DNA of 64,000 nt, taken from contig NW_004955446.1 in assembly GCF_000276665.1 (NCBI RefSeq), forward strand, positions 12,043,999 to 12,107,998, written 5' to 3'. Numbering within the stretch: position 1 is the first letter of the stretch; each line of letters starts with the position of its first letter. Of the stretch, positions 39,701-53,900 are shown piece after piece. A model generated the notes under the pieces. The model searched no databases. It was not told the DNA's origin and saw nothing but the letters and a program-made list of their open reading frames with translations. The translations under genes were made by a program, and so were the position numbers. The DNA is from Chinchilla lanigera (lineage: Eukaryota; Chordata; Mammalia; Rodentia; Chinchillidae).

Positions 39701-42700
39701 TAGGGAAGAACAGTATGAAACCATTGGTTTCAAGTATTTATAGAGTTAAATGTTTTTATTTTTGAAAAAATTTGCCATTTACCTTAGTATTTGTATGCTA
39801 AAATAAGAAAGGGAAGAACATTATTTGTCTGCCAGCCTCTCTTAGAGCCTTGTTAATAGAAGTGTAGCCTGGACAGATCAGCATTATCAGCATCACTGAG
39901 AGCTTAGTAAAAATGCAGGATTTCATGCCTTACTTTAGATCTAATGAAGCAAAATCTACATATTAGCAATATCACTGTGTGATTTATAGGAAGATTCAAG
40001 TTTGTAAACTACAGCCCTAGGCTACTGCCAAATTTTTCTGTCTCAAGAATTTGCCACTTTGTATGTGTGGTTCTCCTGTTCTTCATGTCTCTTCACTGAC
40101 AGTACAGAACGGGCATAGGGCTTTGGCTAAAGTGTACATGGAGCAGGTTTGCTTGCCTTCTCTTTCTCTGTAGTCCCTGCGGAAACACAGCCAGAATTGC
40201 CAGTTCTTGTCTAATCCTGCCCCTTATAACTTTTGATTTCACTTTTTCTGAATTTGCTTTGCTAGGTAAAGTTGTTTTCCCTGCCTAACAGAGAATGGTC
40301 CTGTCCTTTTCTCTTTTTACTCATGGCAGCAGACAGTAGAATGCAAATCCAAGAAGATTATGGATAAAGAAAAAGCATTAGACTTGTTTCTATGTCTTTT
40401 TATCTCTAGGAAAAAATCATTTTCAAAGCCACACCATAACCAGCGTGCAAGACCTTCTTTGCCTACAAGATATCACCATTCATGTGCATAAAAAAGAAAA
40501 GGACTTAACATATTCTTTTTGTGTCAGTTCATGTCCTCTCTTTCTGCTGAGGCTTGGTACTCCATCTCTATTTTTAAGCCTTCCCTACCTATTCTTGTCC
40601 CCATTATTTTCATTGCTGTGATATAGTACACAACCACAGAGTCAAACACTTTTAATTTTTATTCTGTCTTCTATCCTTGACTAATTGCTTTATGTGTCTT
40701 CCAGCAGGAATGCAAATTTTTTGACGTTTGAGGCTTCATATGTTTCTCTTGAACTTAGTACCAATTTGTAAATATAAAAGATACTCTCTCATACGGCCTT
40801 CTCTATAAGAGATACCATGCACTATTTAAGCTTGGGTGTCTCGTTTATTTCTCTTAACATTATGGTCTCAAGGTGCATCCGTTTTCCTACAGATAATTCA
40901 GTTTTATTCTTCTTTATGGTAGAGTAATTCTCTATTGTATATAAATACCACATTTTCTTCATGCATTCCTCCATTGATGGACAAAGAGACAGCTGCTAAG
41001 ATTTAGCTATTATGAGGTGTGCTCATAATAGGTATGCTCATAATAGATATGATACATGGATATGCAAGTATCACTGTAATATGATGTCTTTAACTGTTTG
41101 GGGAAGGTACCTAGAAGTGGAATAGCTGGGTCAAATGGAGTTTCTAATGTTAGTTTTTTGAAGAATCTCCATACTCCATAGTGATTATACTAGTTTACAT
41201 TCCTACCAACAATGTAGAAGGGTTCCTTTCTCCTTCCACAGCCTTGCTAAGTATCCTAGGCTGGCTTTGAACTCTTGTTGCCTAAGCTAGTCTCAAACTT
41301 TGCAGTGGTCCTCCTGCCTCAGCCTGCCAAGTGCTAGGATTACAGGTATGCACCACCATGCCCAGTTCTTCTGTCTTTAAAATCATTGCTTTGCCATTTC
41401 CTTAAGCCACTTTAGTTCACCTTTTTTTTTTTTTTCCTGTTACCAAAGTATTTTAAACACTATTGTATTTTAGGCCAGGAATGGTCGTACCTGTAACCCG
41501 TGCTACTCAGGATGCTGAGGCAGGAGTATCACAATTCAAGGCCAGTCTGGGCAACTTAGTGAGACCATGTCTAAAAAAAAATCAAAAGGGCTGGGTATGT
41601 AACTCTGTCTTAGGGTACCCCTGAGTTCAAATCCTAGTACAAAAGAAAAACATCTCTTTATTTTTCCCTTCTTTGCCATCTATGACGACTCACCTCTTTC
41701 TAGTCTAAGATTCCTGCCTGTCTCAAGACCATAGTTTGTATCTTTGTGGTATTTAGAAACGTGTCTAGAGTTAGGTACTATGATGTATAGAAAATGTCCT
41801 GTTTTGTACATTTACTTGTTCTCATATTTATAGAGTTTTTTTTTTTCCCCCTCCAGATTGCTCCAGACCATGTAGTTCCAGCCCCAGAGGAGTGCTATGT
41901 GTATAGTCCTTTGGGTTCTGCTTATAAACTGAAAAGTTACACTGAAGGATATGGCAAAAACACTAGTTTAGTGACCATGTGAGTAAAAGTACTTGGGGAG
42001 CATAATTTAGACTGTACATGAATGAAAATTACTATTTTAACTTTTGTCTTAATAAAAAGCTTTGAACAAGCTCCCTATTTTTACTGCTGTTACCCTGTTT
42101 TCAGTTTCATGATTTGGAATACCATGATGGGGACATCTATACTAAGTATTCCTTGGGGCATAAAACAGGTAATGTAATTTTTCAGCATATTTTTATTTGA
42201 ATTTTTTTTCTTTATAGTTTAAGTGTTATAATAAATCTATATAAAATTAATTAAAGAAAATGAGTGGTGGGGCTGGGGATTTAGCTCAGCGGCGAAGCAC
42301 CTGCCTGGCAAGCGCAAGGTCATGAGTTCGGTTCCCAGTACCGGAGAAAAACTAAAACCAAAAAAAAAAAAAAGAAGAAAATGAATGGTGTTTAGTTTTC
42401 CCATTGTCAGGTTTTTATCATGATTTTTGATAACATGATATAATTGCATATAGATTTATTCTTACATGATGATATATATTGTTCTGTATTTTTATTTTTA
42501 AATAGGCTGGATTTACTACTGGAATGTGTATCATCATGCTGATGGGCCTTTTAACACTTTATTGCTGCTACAGAGTCGTGAAATCACGGGATACGATACG
42601 TAAGAATTTGACACAATGAAAATAGATTATTGATACAAGTATTAAGTTATTTCCCAGTGAGGCACATTGCAGTGTATATGTTCTACATGTGTGTCAGCTG

Positions 42701-45700
42701 ACAGCTTTGTACTTGAAGATCTACTTTTCTCATTCATGGCTTTCAGCTGAACTGATCTATTAATGTAATAGTGGTTGCTTTTGAAATTCAGAGAGGCTAG
42801 AAGTTCTTTGCAGAATGTATTCATTTTGGTGTTATTTTCCTCATAAAAATAACAAAAAACCATATTTCTAAAATAATGCCTTTGATAGGACTAAATGAGA
42901 CTTCCATGATTCTTATCAATTATTGGTGACTTGTTTTGATCTATGCTTAACCAAAAAACCTAAATGTTAGAATCTCCTAAAAGTAGAAATTATACAGAGA
43001 GCTTGAGCTCAAGTAATCTCCCACCTCAGCCTTGCCTATAGCTGAGACTAGAGGTGCACCACAATGCGTAGCTATTGGATTAACAAAACATCTTTTTAGG
43101 TTGTTTTAAAGTGGGTTAGGACATAAATAGACATGCATGATTTTATTCAGTTTTAGCATGTATAAACCAATAGACCAGGCTTTAACTCCAGTTTTTTCTG
43201 TGTCTTCCAAGAAGCTTCTTTATGTCAATCAAAACTAGTTTTAGTCACTTGGGATGTATTATTTAAAAGTCTTGGGATAAGATTCATTCTAAGTCCTAGT
43301 GAGGAGTTTATTTATCCTTTGGTTTCTTTGGTTTCAGTTTTGACTGAAGTTGGAGGACTTCTTTAAACATATGCAGTAAGGGTGTATCTTAATGCAGGGT
43401 CTCTTAAAATGAGAACATAGCACCCAGTGAACTCTCTTCATAACTGTTAATGAACAGGTAATGCTTATATTAAACTATTACACACAATTTAAAAGAGGAA
43501 CTTGCATCAATTCATTTTACAAAGTCAGTATGACCCTAATACAAAGCCTGACAGTACCAAAAAGAAAGGGAGCTGTAAATTGTGTTTGTAAAACATTATC
43601 AAATAGAATCAGTAAAATAGCAAAAGAATAATACCCTATGTTTAAAATATGGTTTATTCCTATAAGGCAAAGATATTTTATTTTTGAGAAATCTAACATA
43701 GTTTACTACATAAACAAATTAAAGAAAAGATACACAATCACATTAGTAAATACCAAAAAAGACATTTAAAGAGTTGCTAATTAAAACTCAAAAATGAAAG
43801 GCACTGCTTAAATATAGTGTCTGTTAATCCCCAGACCAGTACCAGCATCTAAAGTGATAAAATGCTAAATTGCAGTAAAAAAACAAAAACAAAAACAAAA
43901 ACAAGTGTTCATAATTAGAGCTTTTGGAGATAGGTATTACCAAAATATTAAAAGTAGAAAAGACTTAAAATTATATGATGAGCAAAAAGATGACTAGAAA
44001 TGCTGAGACAGTACTACTACTAGAATTAATAAGAGGTTAACAAAGAATAAATTAGCAACATATAAGGTGAAGAAATGATAACTACAATGAACAAAGCAAA
44101 AAAATTATTCTATTCACAAAAGCAATAAGCTGTAACAGACTTAGAAATTTACCAACAAGTTTGCTGGAAGAAAGATATAAAATTATATCTAAGAGTAAAG
44201 AAAAAGATGTGAACAAATGAAAAAAAACATATTATCATGAAGATAATTTAATGGTACTTGAAGTATCATTTAAAAAGTCACATACATAAATTCAGTTTCA
44301 TTTCAATGAAAATTCATTTTTTACTTCAATAAAAATAATCTGAAAGTTAATATGGACAAATGAATACCCAAGCAGAGCCAAGAAAATGATGAGAAAGAAA
44401 GGTATGAGAGAATTAGACTTTAGATGCTAAGCTGTACTATATTAGGAATAGCCAGAAAGGGATATAGCTCAGTGGCTCAAGCACTTGCCTGGCAAGTGCA
44501 ACTCAGTGGCTGAGTTCGATTCCCAGTACCAAAAAAAAAAAAAAGGAATAGCCAAAAAGATAATCAGAATGTTGGAATATGAACCATAACAACCAATTAA
44601 ATAATAATTTAATGTATTTGAAGTCTATTGAACTTATTATCCATTTTGATAAAACTACTTTTATGGCCTCTTATACAAAAATGTATTCCAGGTGACTTAA
44701 AGAGATATGGAAAAAAGCCATAAGATATTAGAATAAACTTTAAGAAGTTATACATTTAATCTGCATTCTTTGGAATTATTTTAAATTCCAACAAGTAAGA
44801 AGGAAAATTGTGGGCTGAAGGTATAGCTCAGTGGTACAGTGTGTCTTATTATATATATAGCCCTGGATTCAGTCCACAACACCACCTTTAAAAAAAAGAG
44901 AATTGTTAAATTTATTTTTAAGAATTATATAAATTGATTTATAGTGTCATCAGTGTGAATAAATGATACTGCTTCTCTGAAGCTTGCCTTTATTTTACAT
45001 TTCCATTTTTATTTTGCTTTAATGCCTGCAAAAAGGCATATTTTTATGTTATTTGTTTTCATCCCTTTCTCAAGTCTTTCAATGCTTTTATAAATCTGTT
45101 AAGCTATTTGTGTGATATTGGCATTAATTCTTTTTTTTTTTTTTTTTCTTTTTTTTGGTTCTTTTGGGTGTGTTTTCTGGTACCGGGAATCGAACTCATG
45201 ACATCGCGCTTACCAGCCAGGCGCTGTGCCACTGAGCTAAATCCCCAGCCTCTAATGCTTTATCTGTAATTTCTAATAAATTTTTTCATTTAGTAATTGA
45301 ATGGCTTTTGTATCATTAGCTTATTTTTTCTGTTTTCCATTGTAATTTGTTTNNNNNNNNNNNNNNNNNNNNNNNNNNNNNNNNNNNNNNNNNNNNNNNN
45401 NNNNNNNNNNNNNNNNNNNNNNNNNNNNNNNNNNNNNNNNNNNNNNNNNNNNCTTTTGCCGCTGAGCTAAATCCCCAGCCCCTGTAATTTCTGTTTCTTT
45501 AGTTGATAAAAAAATGTAATTTTCCTATTCTATTTCTACGCTGTTTTCTAACTTTTCTGTTATTTAATTTCCTATTCTATTTCTACAGTTTTCTAACTTT
45601 TCTATTATTTAGTTTTTTAAATTCTTAACTCAGTTATCTAAAATTAATTGACATGTGGCATGACTCGAGAGAACTTTCCTCCATATTGTTACCTGAATAT

Positions 45701-47918
45701 GGCAAATACTAAATAATGTTTTTTGTCCCATTCCAATGGGTTTGTCAAGCCTTGTTTATCATTTTACTTTATTAATTATGAAAGGTTATGACGCTATGTT
45801 TTTTGGATTACTTACATTTTTTCACTGATTGACATTTCTTTTTTATGTTTGTTCTATGATGTTTCCATTGCTATTATATCATAATGTGTTCCAATATCTG
45901 GTGGTAAAGTACCTGTAATCTTTTGATAAATATCTTGAGTTAATTTGGGGAACACAAATTATGAATATCGAATATATGGTCAACATTTATTTTTATCCTT
46001 TCTCTTTCATTTTTATCTAGATTCATTGAATACTACTACCTGGGAATATCCAGATGTCTGCAGATATTATTTTGGTTCCTTTGGTCAGTGGTCAAGTCTC
46101 CTTTGCTCCTTGGTGTCTCTGGTTGGAGCAATGATAGTTTATTGGGTGCTTATGTCTAATTTTCTCTTCAATACTGGAAAGTTTATTTTTAGTAAGTACC
46201 ATTATTATATGATTTAACTTAGTTTTTGGAGGGTTTTTTGGTTTGTTTGGTTTTTTTTCTTTTGGGTACCAGAAATTGAACTCAAGACCTTGCACTTACC
46301 AGGCAGGTGCTACCAAAATAGTTGTTTTCAAATACAATTATTATTGTAATGGTTTTAGTTCCAGCCTTAAAGTTTAGGACTTGGGATATGTAAAGTAAAG
46401 AAATAGGCCAAGAATGATGGCTGAAACAGGAAGATTGTGAGTTCAAAGTCAGACTGGGCTATATAGCAAGCCCTGTCTCAGAAACAAACAAAATAAAAAG
46501 CAAAGTAAGTATGTGATGTAACGCTGAAAAATATACTTAATTCAGTTTGTTTTCTGTGGTCGTGTTCTCAAATACAATATGTGTTATGTTCATTTCCAAA
46601 CAATTTTTGAACAAATAATAGTTTTGCAAAATCTCTAATTAATATAAATATTTCCATACTTTAGCAGATGTTACAAGCATTGTTTCAACCTTTACCACCA
46701 AATTTTATTATTTTAAAGTTTATGAAAATCATTGATGTTTATTGCTAAAGAATCTGATGTGTAGATACTAGAGGGAAAAAATTTCAATCACTTATTTTAG
46801 ACACATTAGACTAAAATTAGGAAATAGCAGAGAAATGGAATTTGTATGGTAAATACATCTTTTACATACCACAGAGTTGTAATCTGCCTAAATAAACTAC
46901 TTGAATTCTGAACAGCCTTCAAAATGCAAACCAAATTTTCATTTTTTTTCAGTATTGGAGATTATACCCAGTGATTTTATACTGAGCTACATGTTAATCC
47001 TGTTTTATTTTTTATTTTTTATTTTGAGACAGAATCTTATTAAGTTACCTAGGCTAGGCTCAAACTTGAAATCTTCCTGAATCAGCCTCCCAGAGGCCTG
47101 GGATTATAAGCAAACACAACCATGCCTAGCTCCAGATATTTTTTGTAATATTTTTAAGTTGGATAGAGGAAATTCATTTTATATTATATAAGATCCCAAT
47201 TCTTTTTTCTGAAGACTGATAGCCTTAAAGTTTAGTTTGTGCTTAGCTGCCCATAAGTAATCCCTACCTGAAAACCAAATATCAAAGTGAATTCTAACAA
47301 TCACAATAGCTAATTTCCTGAAGAGTGCTTAGTGAAGGGGAAAAGTTCTATTTTTACTTTAAAGAAAATTAGGTCCTGGCCTGCCTTCCAGCTGTCACAC
47401 CTCAATGAAAGGAGTCACTGGTGAGGAGGTAATACGCCATTTTTTACAACCATTAGCTGTAGCTACTTGTTAGATCTTTCTTGTGTATCTCTGTCTTCTT
47501 GAGAAACTACTTTGAAGATACCACCATGTGTTACAGCAGCCATTGATATTTTCCTACTAATCTGTCCATAACTCTGTAATGTTTTTATTGTTCCTATGCT
47601 ATTTTGTAAATGGATCTATGTTTATTACTATGTGTTTCCTACAACCATTGAGAATAGTCAATGAATATTCAATTGGTCACGCATGTATAGCTCTATTTAT
47701 TTTCTTTAGAAACTACTTTGAAGATACCAAAGTATAGTATAACAACCGTGGATAATAACCTACCACTTCTGTCACCATTGTTTGTCTGTTTTCCTGAGAA
47801 ACTATCTTGTAGATAACAATATGTAAAACAACAACCATTGAAATTTCCTACGACTCTTTCCGTAATTTGGTAACCCACCATTACTATGTTATCCTTCTTT
47901 AACTCTTTAAAATAATAA

Positions 47919-47978
<60 letters not shown>

Positions 47979-50900
47979 AAAAAAGAAAGAAAAAAAGAAA
48001 GAAAAAATAAATTAGGATTGGGCTGGGGATATAGCTCAGTGGCACAAGCGCCTGCCTGGCCAGCGCAAGGTTCTGAGTTCAATTCCTAGTACCAAAAAAA
48101 AAAAGAAAACAAAAGAAAATTAGGATTTTGTTTTTACTAACAAGCATTTTTATTATCTAAAAAATTATGAATTATTTCAAACTACAAAAAATTCTGAATT
48201 AATAAAAACCAACATACTCATTAATGAATGCACTTTAGTGTTTTAAACATTTTATCGTAATTACATTAGTTTGCTATTCTTATAAAAATGAACATTGCAG
48301 ATATAGTTGAAGCCCACATGTGCTCTTCCATTTTCCTTCTTATCTAAATTTGGTGTTTTATCATTAATGCTTATTCTTTTACTGTATAACTATAAGCAAC
48401 ATGTAGTGTTGTCTTTTGTGGTTTGTTTTGTTTTGTTTTTGCTTTTTCTGAGACAAGGTCTCATTCTGCGTTCCAGGCTGTTCTTGAACTCTTACTTAGC
48501 CTAGAGGGTCTTGAACTTGCAGTCCTCTGCCTCAGCCTGAGGGCTAGGATTACTGGTGTGCACCAACACACCAAACATATCTTAAGGTGTTTGTAAGCCA
48601 TATTAATGCTTTTGCAGTTTGCTTCCCACTATCATCTTTATTAACACAAATAGTTCATTTTAACTGCTTTGTGCTGTTCAGTAATCTGAATATATCACAA
48701 CTTTTTTTTTTGAGACAGGATCTCACATGCAGTTTAGGATGACCTTGAACTCGCTATGCAGCCCATACTGGCCTTGAACTCCTGGCAATCCTCCTGCCTG
48801 AGCCTCCTGAGTTCTGGGATTTATGCATTCCCTTGTTGATGACATTTAACTTATTTTGCTATTACAGGCAAGGCTTATTCCTGTCTCCTTGTATACATAT
48901 GCAAGTTTCTCTAAGCTATGTACCTGTTAACACATTTCTGGGATTTGAAATGTGTATTTTTCCAACCGAATTAGAAATTGTCAAATTATTCTTTATCATA
49001 CTTGTACCATTAAACTCATGACAACAATTAATGAAACTTTCCCTTGTGCTGCATTCTCTCTCACACATGATGTTATCAGATTTTATCCTAAAGGGATATG
49101 GTTTTAATTTGCATTGCTGTTCATAAGGATAACATTAGACATCCTTTAAAACTCGTATTAACCATCAAGCCGGGGATATAGCTCAGTGGCGTAGGCGCCT
49201 GCCTGGCAAGCACAAGGTCCTGAGTTCACTCACCGGTACAAAAAAAAATATTAACCATCAAATATGTTACTCTTTACTTACCTATTTTTCTGTTGGGTTG
49301 TTGGTCATTTTCTTACATTTTTATGGGAACTTGTAAAGGTTATATACTGTTTATCTACCTTTGTATTACACATATCTTCTAGTTAGCCACTTGTGTTCAC
49401 TTTGTATATATTACCTCTATTCAGAACTTTTTACTTCCAAATTACTCAGTCACTGTTTTCATTGTGGTACATAACTCTTTTTATATACCTTTTAGAATCA
49501 CATAGTCCAGAAAAATCCAATTAGGATTGTATTGAAATTGCTTTGAGTTGATATGTTGAAAAATATACGATAGTTGATGCCATTTGGGTCCCAAGTTTGG
49601 AATTTGATTAGATTTGCATTGGATTTGGAGAGAATTTATATCATCAAAATACTGAGTTTTCCTCTGTATGAACATGGCATGGCATAGTTCCATTTAAGTC
49701 TTTTTCAGATATCTTTACTTGATTAAGGTCTTTCATATGTACTTGAAAGATTTTCTTAAGTACTTTAAATTTTTTATAAATGTAGTTTTAATTTCTTAGG
49801 AGCACACACATTATAAAAAGTTTCAAATATGTGCGAAGTAGGCAGAATAAAATAAGGAACCTGTATTTTCCTCACCTTTCTTCAACACTCCTCTGCAGCC
49901 TGCTGTTGTGGAGTCATGTGCGGTAGTGTTTCTGAATCTTTTTTTTTTTCAGTTGCCTCCTAATGGAACCTTGCAGACATTTTCTCCCAGCCTCCCCTCC
50001 CATGAAATTTTAATATCACAGGTGTATTGTAAATATGTTTATGAACTGTGTACATATCTGTGCTTTATATGTAAAAAGACTTTTTTCCTCCTCCAAAAAA
50101 GTGTTCTCCCCTTGGGAGCAAAATCACATACACTCAGAAAGCAAGATTCGTGCTATACCCACTCTCCACACCATTCAGCTGTTATGTGCATAACTCTCTT
50201 TTTTAGATAAAATTTATTCACTGAAATACACAAATCTTTGCCATACAGTTTTGACAAATGGATATATTTGTATAACTCCTTCAAGAAACAAGAATTCTAT
50301 CTCTCCAGAAAAAGAGATTTTTAATTATATAGTCAAATTATTTGTTGGTATTGCAAAGAAATCTAATTTCTTTTTCTTTTTTGGGGGGTACCTGGAATTA
50401 TTTTTATTTTATGTTTGTTTATTACAGTACTGAGGATTAATCCTAGGGCTTTCATGCTGAGCTGCATCCCCTGACCTTTTAAAACTTTCTAAAATTTTGA
50501 TACAGGGTCTTGCTAAGTCACTTAGTTGCCCAGGCTGGGCTTGAACTTGCTATCCTCCTACCCAAGTCACCTAGAGTTTTCATGTTACAGTACACTACCA
50601 TCCCCAGCTAAGAAACTTAATTTCTAAATGTTTATTCTGAATTTAGCAAACTTGCCAAACTCTTGTTGATTCTAATAATTTTATAGATACACTTTAGGCT
50701 TTTTATATAGTCACATTATCCATGAATGAAGGAACTTGTTCCATCTAGTTATTATTTTTAAATGGTTTGTATTTATATACATACATTCATATTTGTATAC
50801 ATGTACACATACAAATATCCACAAACCTACAGGTATGCAGAGACTTATATACCTTTTTTTAAAAGTATAAACTGCATAGAAGTAGTGCTACATACCTTCT

Positions 50901-53900
50901 TCCAATGTAAGAAGTAGACATTCTTATATTGTTCCTGAGAAAGTTTTTGTAATGTTCACCATTAAATATTATGTTTGGTATGGAGTATTGGTTGTAGCCT
51001 TTAATAATTTACACATTTATTTCTTTCTTTTTTTTGAGACAGGGTCTGCAATCCTCCTGCCTCAGCCTCCTGAGTATTGGGATTACAGGCATGTGCCACC
51101 ACACCCAGCTTCATTGTTTAGACACTTCTGCATATTGTTTTCTTGAGCATTTTTATTAATGTGTTTTGAATTTTACCAAGTACTTAATCTACATCTCTTT
51201 ACATAATCAGTTTTTCTCCTTAAATTACTAATATGGTGAATTAAATGAATATACTTTATAACATTTAAACTATTATTACACATATTCGAGGGGAAATTTA
51301 ATTAGTCGTGATGTATTTTTTTCATTCCTTACTAAATTGAATTCACTTTTTTTGGAGAAGTAGAAGCTAATACTTTGTTTAGAACTTTTGCATCTTTTCC
51401 TAAGAGTTACTGTCCTATTTCTTTTTTCTTTTTTTTTCCTTCCGGTACCAGGAATCAAACTCACGACCTTCTGCTTGCCAGGGAGGCACTGTGCCTCTGA
51501 GCTAAATCCCCAGCCCCAGTTGTCCTATTTCTTACTAGATCCTTGAGCCTTGTGCACAAGCTCCCTAGGGCTGCTGTAGCAAATTACCAAAAATTACAGG
51601 TTTAAAACAACAGGTGTTTATTCTTTCAGAATTGTGGAGACAGGAAGTTCAATATCAAAATGGGCTCTACTCCTTTGAATGCTTTTAGGAGGTATTCTGG
51701 GCTGGGGATATAGCTCAGTGGCACAGCACCTGCCTGGCAGGCATGAGGTTGTGAATTTGATTCCCTGTACCAAAAAAAGGAATCCTTTGCTTTTCCAAGC
51801 CCTTGTCAGTTGCTGGTAACCCCGGCATTTCTTGACAAATAGTTGTATCACTCCAGTTTCTCCTTGTGTCTGTCTTCTACATCGGTGTGTCTAGATTTTA
51901 TTTTCCTATAAGGACGCAAGTCTTTTACTGTAGAGCCCACTGTAATCCAGTATCACCTTGTATTGATTTGGTTATATCTTGTATATATTTGGTTATATCT
52001 GCTTCCAAATAAGGTAGCATTCTAAGGTTCCTGGTGGACATAAATTTTGGGAGGGACCCACTTCAACCCAGTAGATTTGCTGTCAAGTTTTTACTAGCTT
52101 TATGTAAGTATCTGGCACCAAGAAATGACATAAAATTTCATAACTTCTAATTGTGAATCACTAGAACTTTTGAAGATATTGTAAAATCCTACAGCACTAT
52201 TCTGCTGCCTTTATTCTGTCTTGAGAAACATACAGTACAGTGGAGATGAGTCAGGCACCTGTTTAACTTTATTACCTTAAAGCATAACTCAGTATATCTT
52301 ATTTAAGTTTTTACAACAATAAATACATCCATTAATGCTGAGGTTATAAATATGCAGAATAAAATAAACCCCTAAAGGTCAGCAAAAAAGCACATTCTTT
52401 ACCTATTCTCAAATTCATGATAGATGATGTCAGCGTTCAGGTATCTGCATATACTTTTTTTTTTGCCGCTTCCTTTAGTCTGAACTTATGAGCATAAGAA
52501 TTACCATAAATCCTTGGAGCTTTAAGTGATATTCTAGGTAAGCTTTGCTGTGTATAAGTGTTGGTTTCTCCTTTTTACATGTCTTAGAACTTTCTGTGAA
52601 ATGTAACTATAATAAAAACTAAATTTGTGTGAGTATAAGAGAAAAAAATTGTGCCCATTTTCTTCATTCCAGAGCTTTCGGCTGTCATTGATTTAGCCTT
52701 GTGGGTAGCTTCTTAAAAATCTTTATTCAAATGAAAATTTTCCACAGTGGGACTGTCAGACTCATGACTTTTTTATTCCTGTAAGTGAACAAAACCGTAG
52801 AAGGGAAACCTATGTTAACAAGAAAAAAATACTAGTTCAGTGTACTATTATACACAATAGATATATTTTAAGTTTTTATAAATGACACTAGGTAGGATTT
52901 TGCATCTTTTGTTCATTGTTAAACTATGTTTTTGTTTTTAATTTTTAGATTTTGTTCACCACATTAATGACACAGACACTATACTGGGAGCCAATAATAG
53001 CAACCTTGGTAAGGACTTTGTAATTCAGTTTGTTTCTTTGTTCCCCACCTTCTTCCAAAGACTTAAATTAGAATATATGATCTTATTTTAGAAAAATGTT
53101 TAGTAAAAAAATCGTTATTGTGTTAACTGAGATGCTACCAAATTGTTACTAACTGATACTTTACGAAGAGACTCCCAAAAAGATTGTGTTAATGTGAGCT
53201 GGGCAACATTTAGTCCATACAGGTGTGCATCCCTAATCCAAAAATCCAAAATTTGAAGGGCTCCAGAACCGGTTAGGAGCTGGGAATATAATGTAGTGAT
53301 AGAGTATTTGCCCTAATTCAATCTTCAGCACCATAAAACCAAACCAGTCAGGGTATAGTCAGTAAAATCTATGCAAATATTCCAAAAGAAAAGGAAAAAA
53401 CTCCAAAATCTGAAACACTTCTGGTCCCAAGCATTTTGGATTAGAGATACTAAATTTGTTTTATTACAACTCACAATTGTATCCAGAGTATCTGTATTTG
53501 CTAATGAATAATCAACATTTTTAAAGAAACTATATCCATTCTAATTCCCTTCTATCTCTTCTAAATAATTAGAGATGAACAGTTTTTTATACAGAGCTGA
53601 TTACTAACAAATGCTGTATTGTGAAACCAAATAGAATAGTAAGCTCTTTTGTGAAATTACTAAGAATGATTTGTACTCTGATAACAGACAAAATTGCCAC
53701 CAGTAGGTCAGTGTTACAAAAAGTACATCTACTGATTTCCCAGTTGTCTGAATATTATCTAGGCTCTCAGGCATCTTACAAGTATGATAAATTTCCAGAA
53801 TTATTTTGGGTTGCATTTTCATCGATGATTAGGTTTGTTATTAAAAGAAATCTGCCTTTTGACTTTTTAGCTACTAGTGTAACAAACCATTAATTACCCT

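Larger units (their letters stand above)
37962..41856 (+). other. SLC38A9 intron, coding exons 2-3
   Basis: Holds two B1 SINEs, an old L1 fragment and two more SINEs near the 3' end. 39060-40740 shows nothing I recognise. Confidence 0.75.
42600..46020 (+). other. SLC38A9 intron, coding exons 5-6
   Basis: Contains a 7SL-like SINE piece (43005-43076, antisense), an old L1, ID SINEs and a sequence gap. 45483-46020 is plain AT-rich sequence. Confidence 0.75.
46192..52948 (+). other. SLC38A9 intron, coding exons 6-7
   Basis: Rich in SINEs and old L1 pieces, listed separately. 50620-50950 and 51790-52948 show nothing I recognise. Confidence 0.75.

Noticed and set aside
47920..48008. CRISPR-like or other spaced-repeat array
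   Set aside because: Simple tetranucleotide tract with no spacers in a mammalian intron.
47693..48082. 129-codon minus-strand frame with a FLSF repeat
   Set aside because: It is the translation of the (GAAA)n microsatellite plus an ID SINE.
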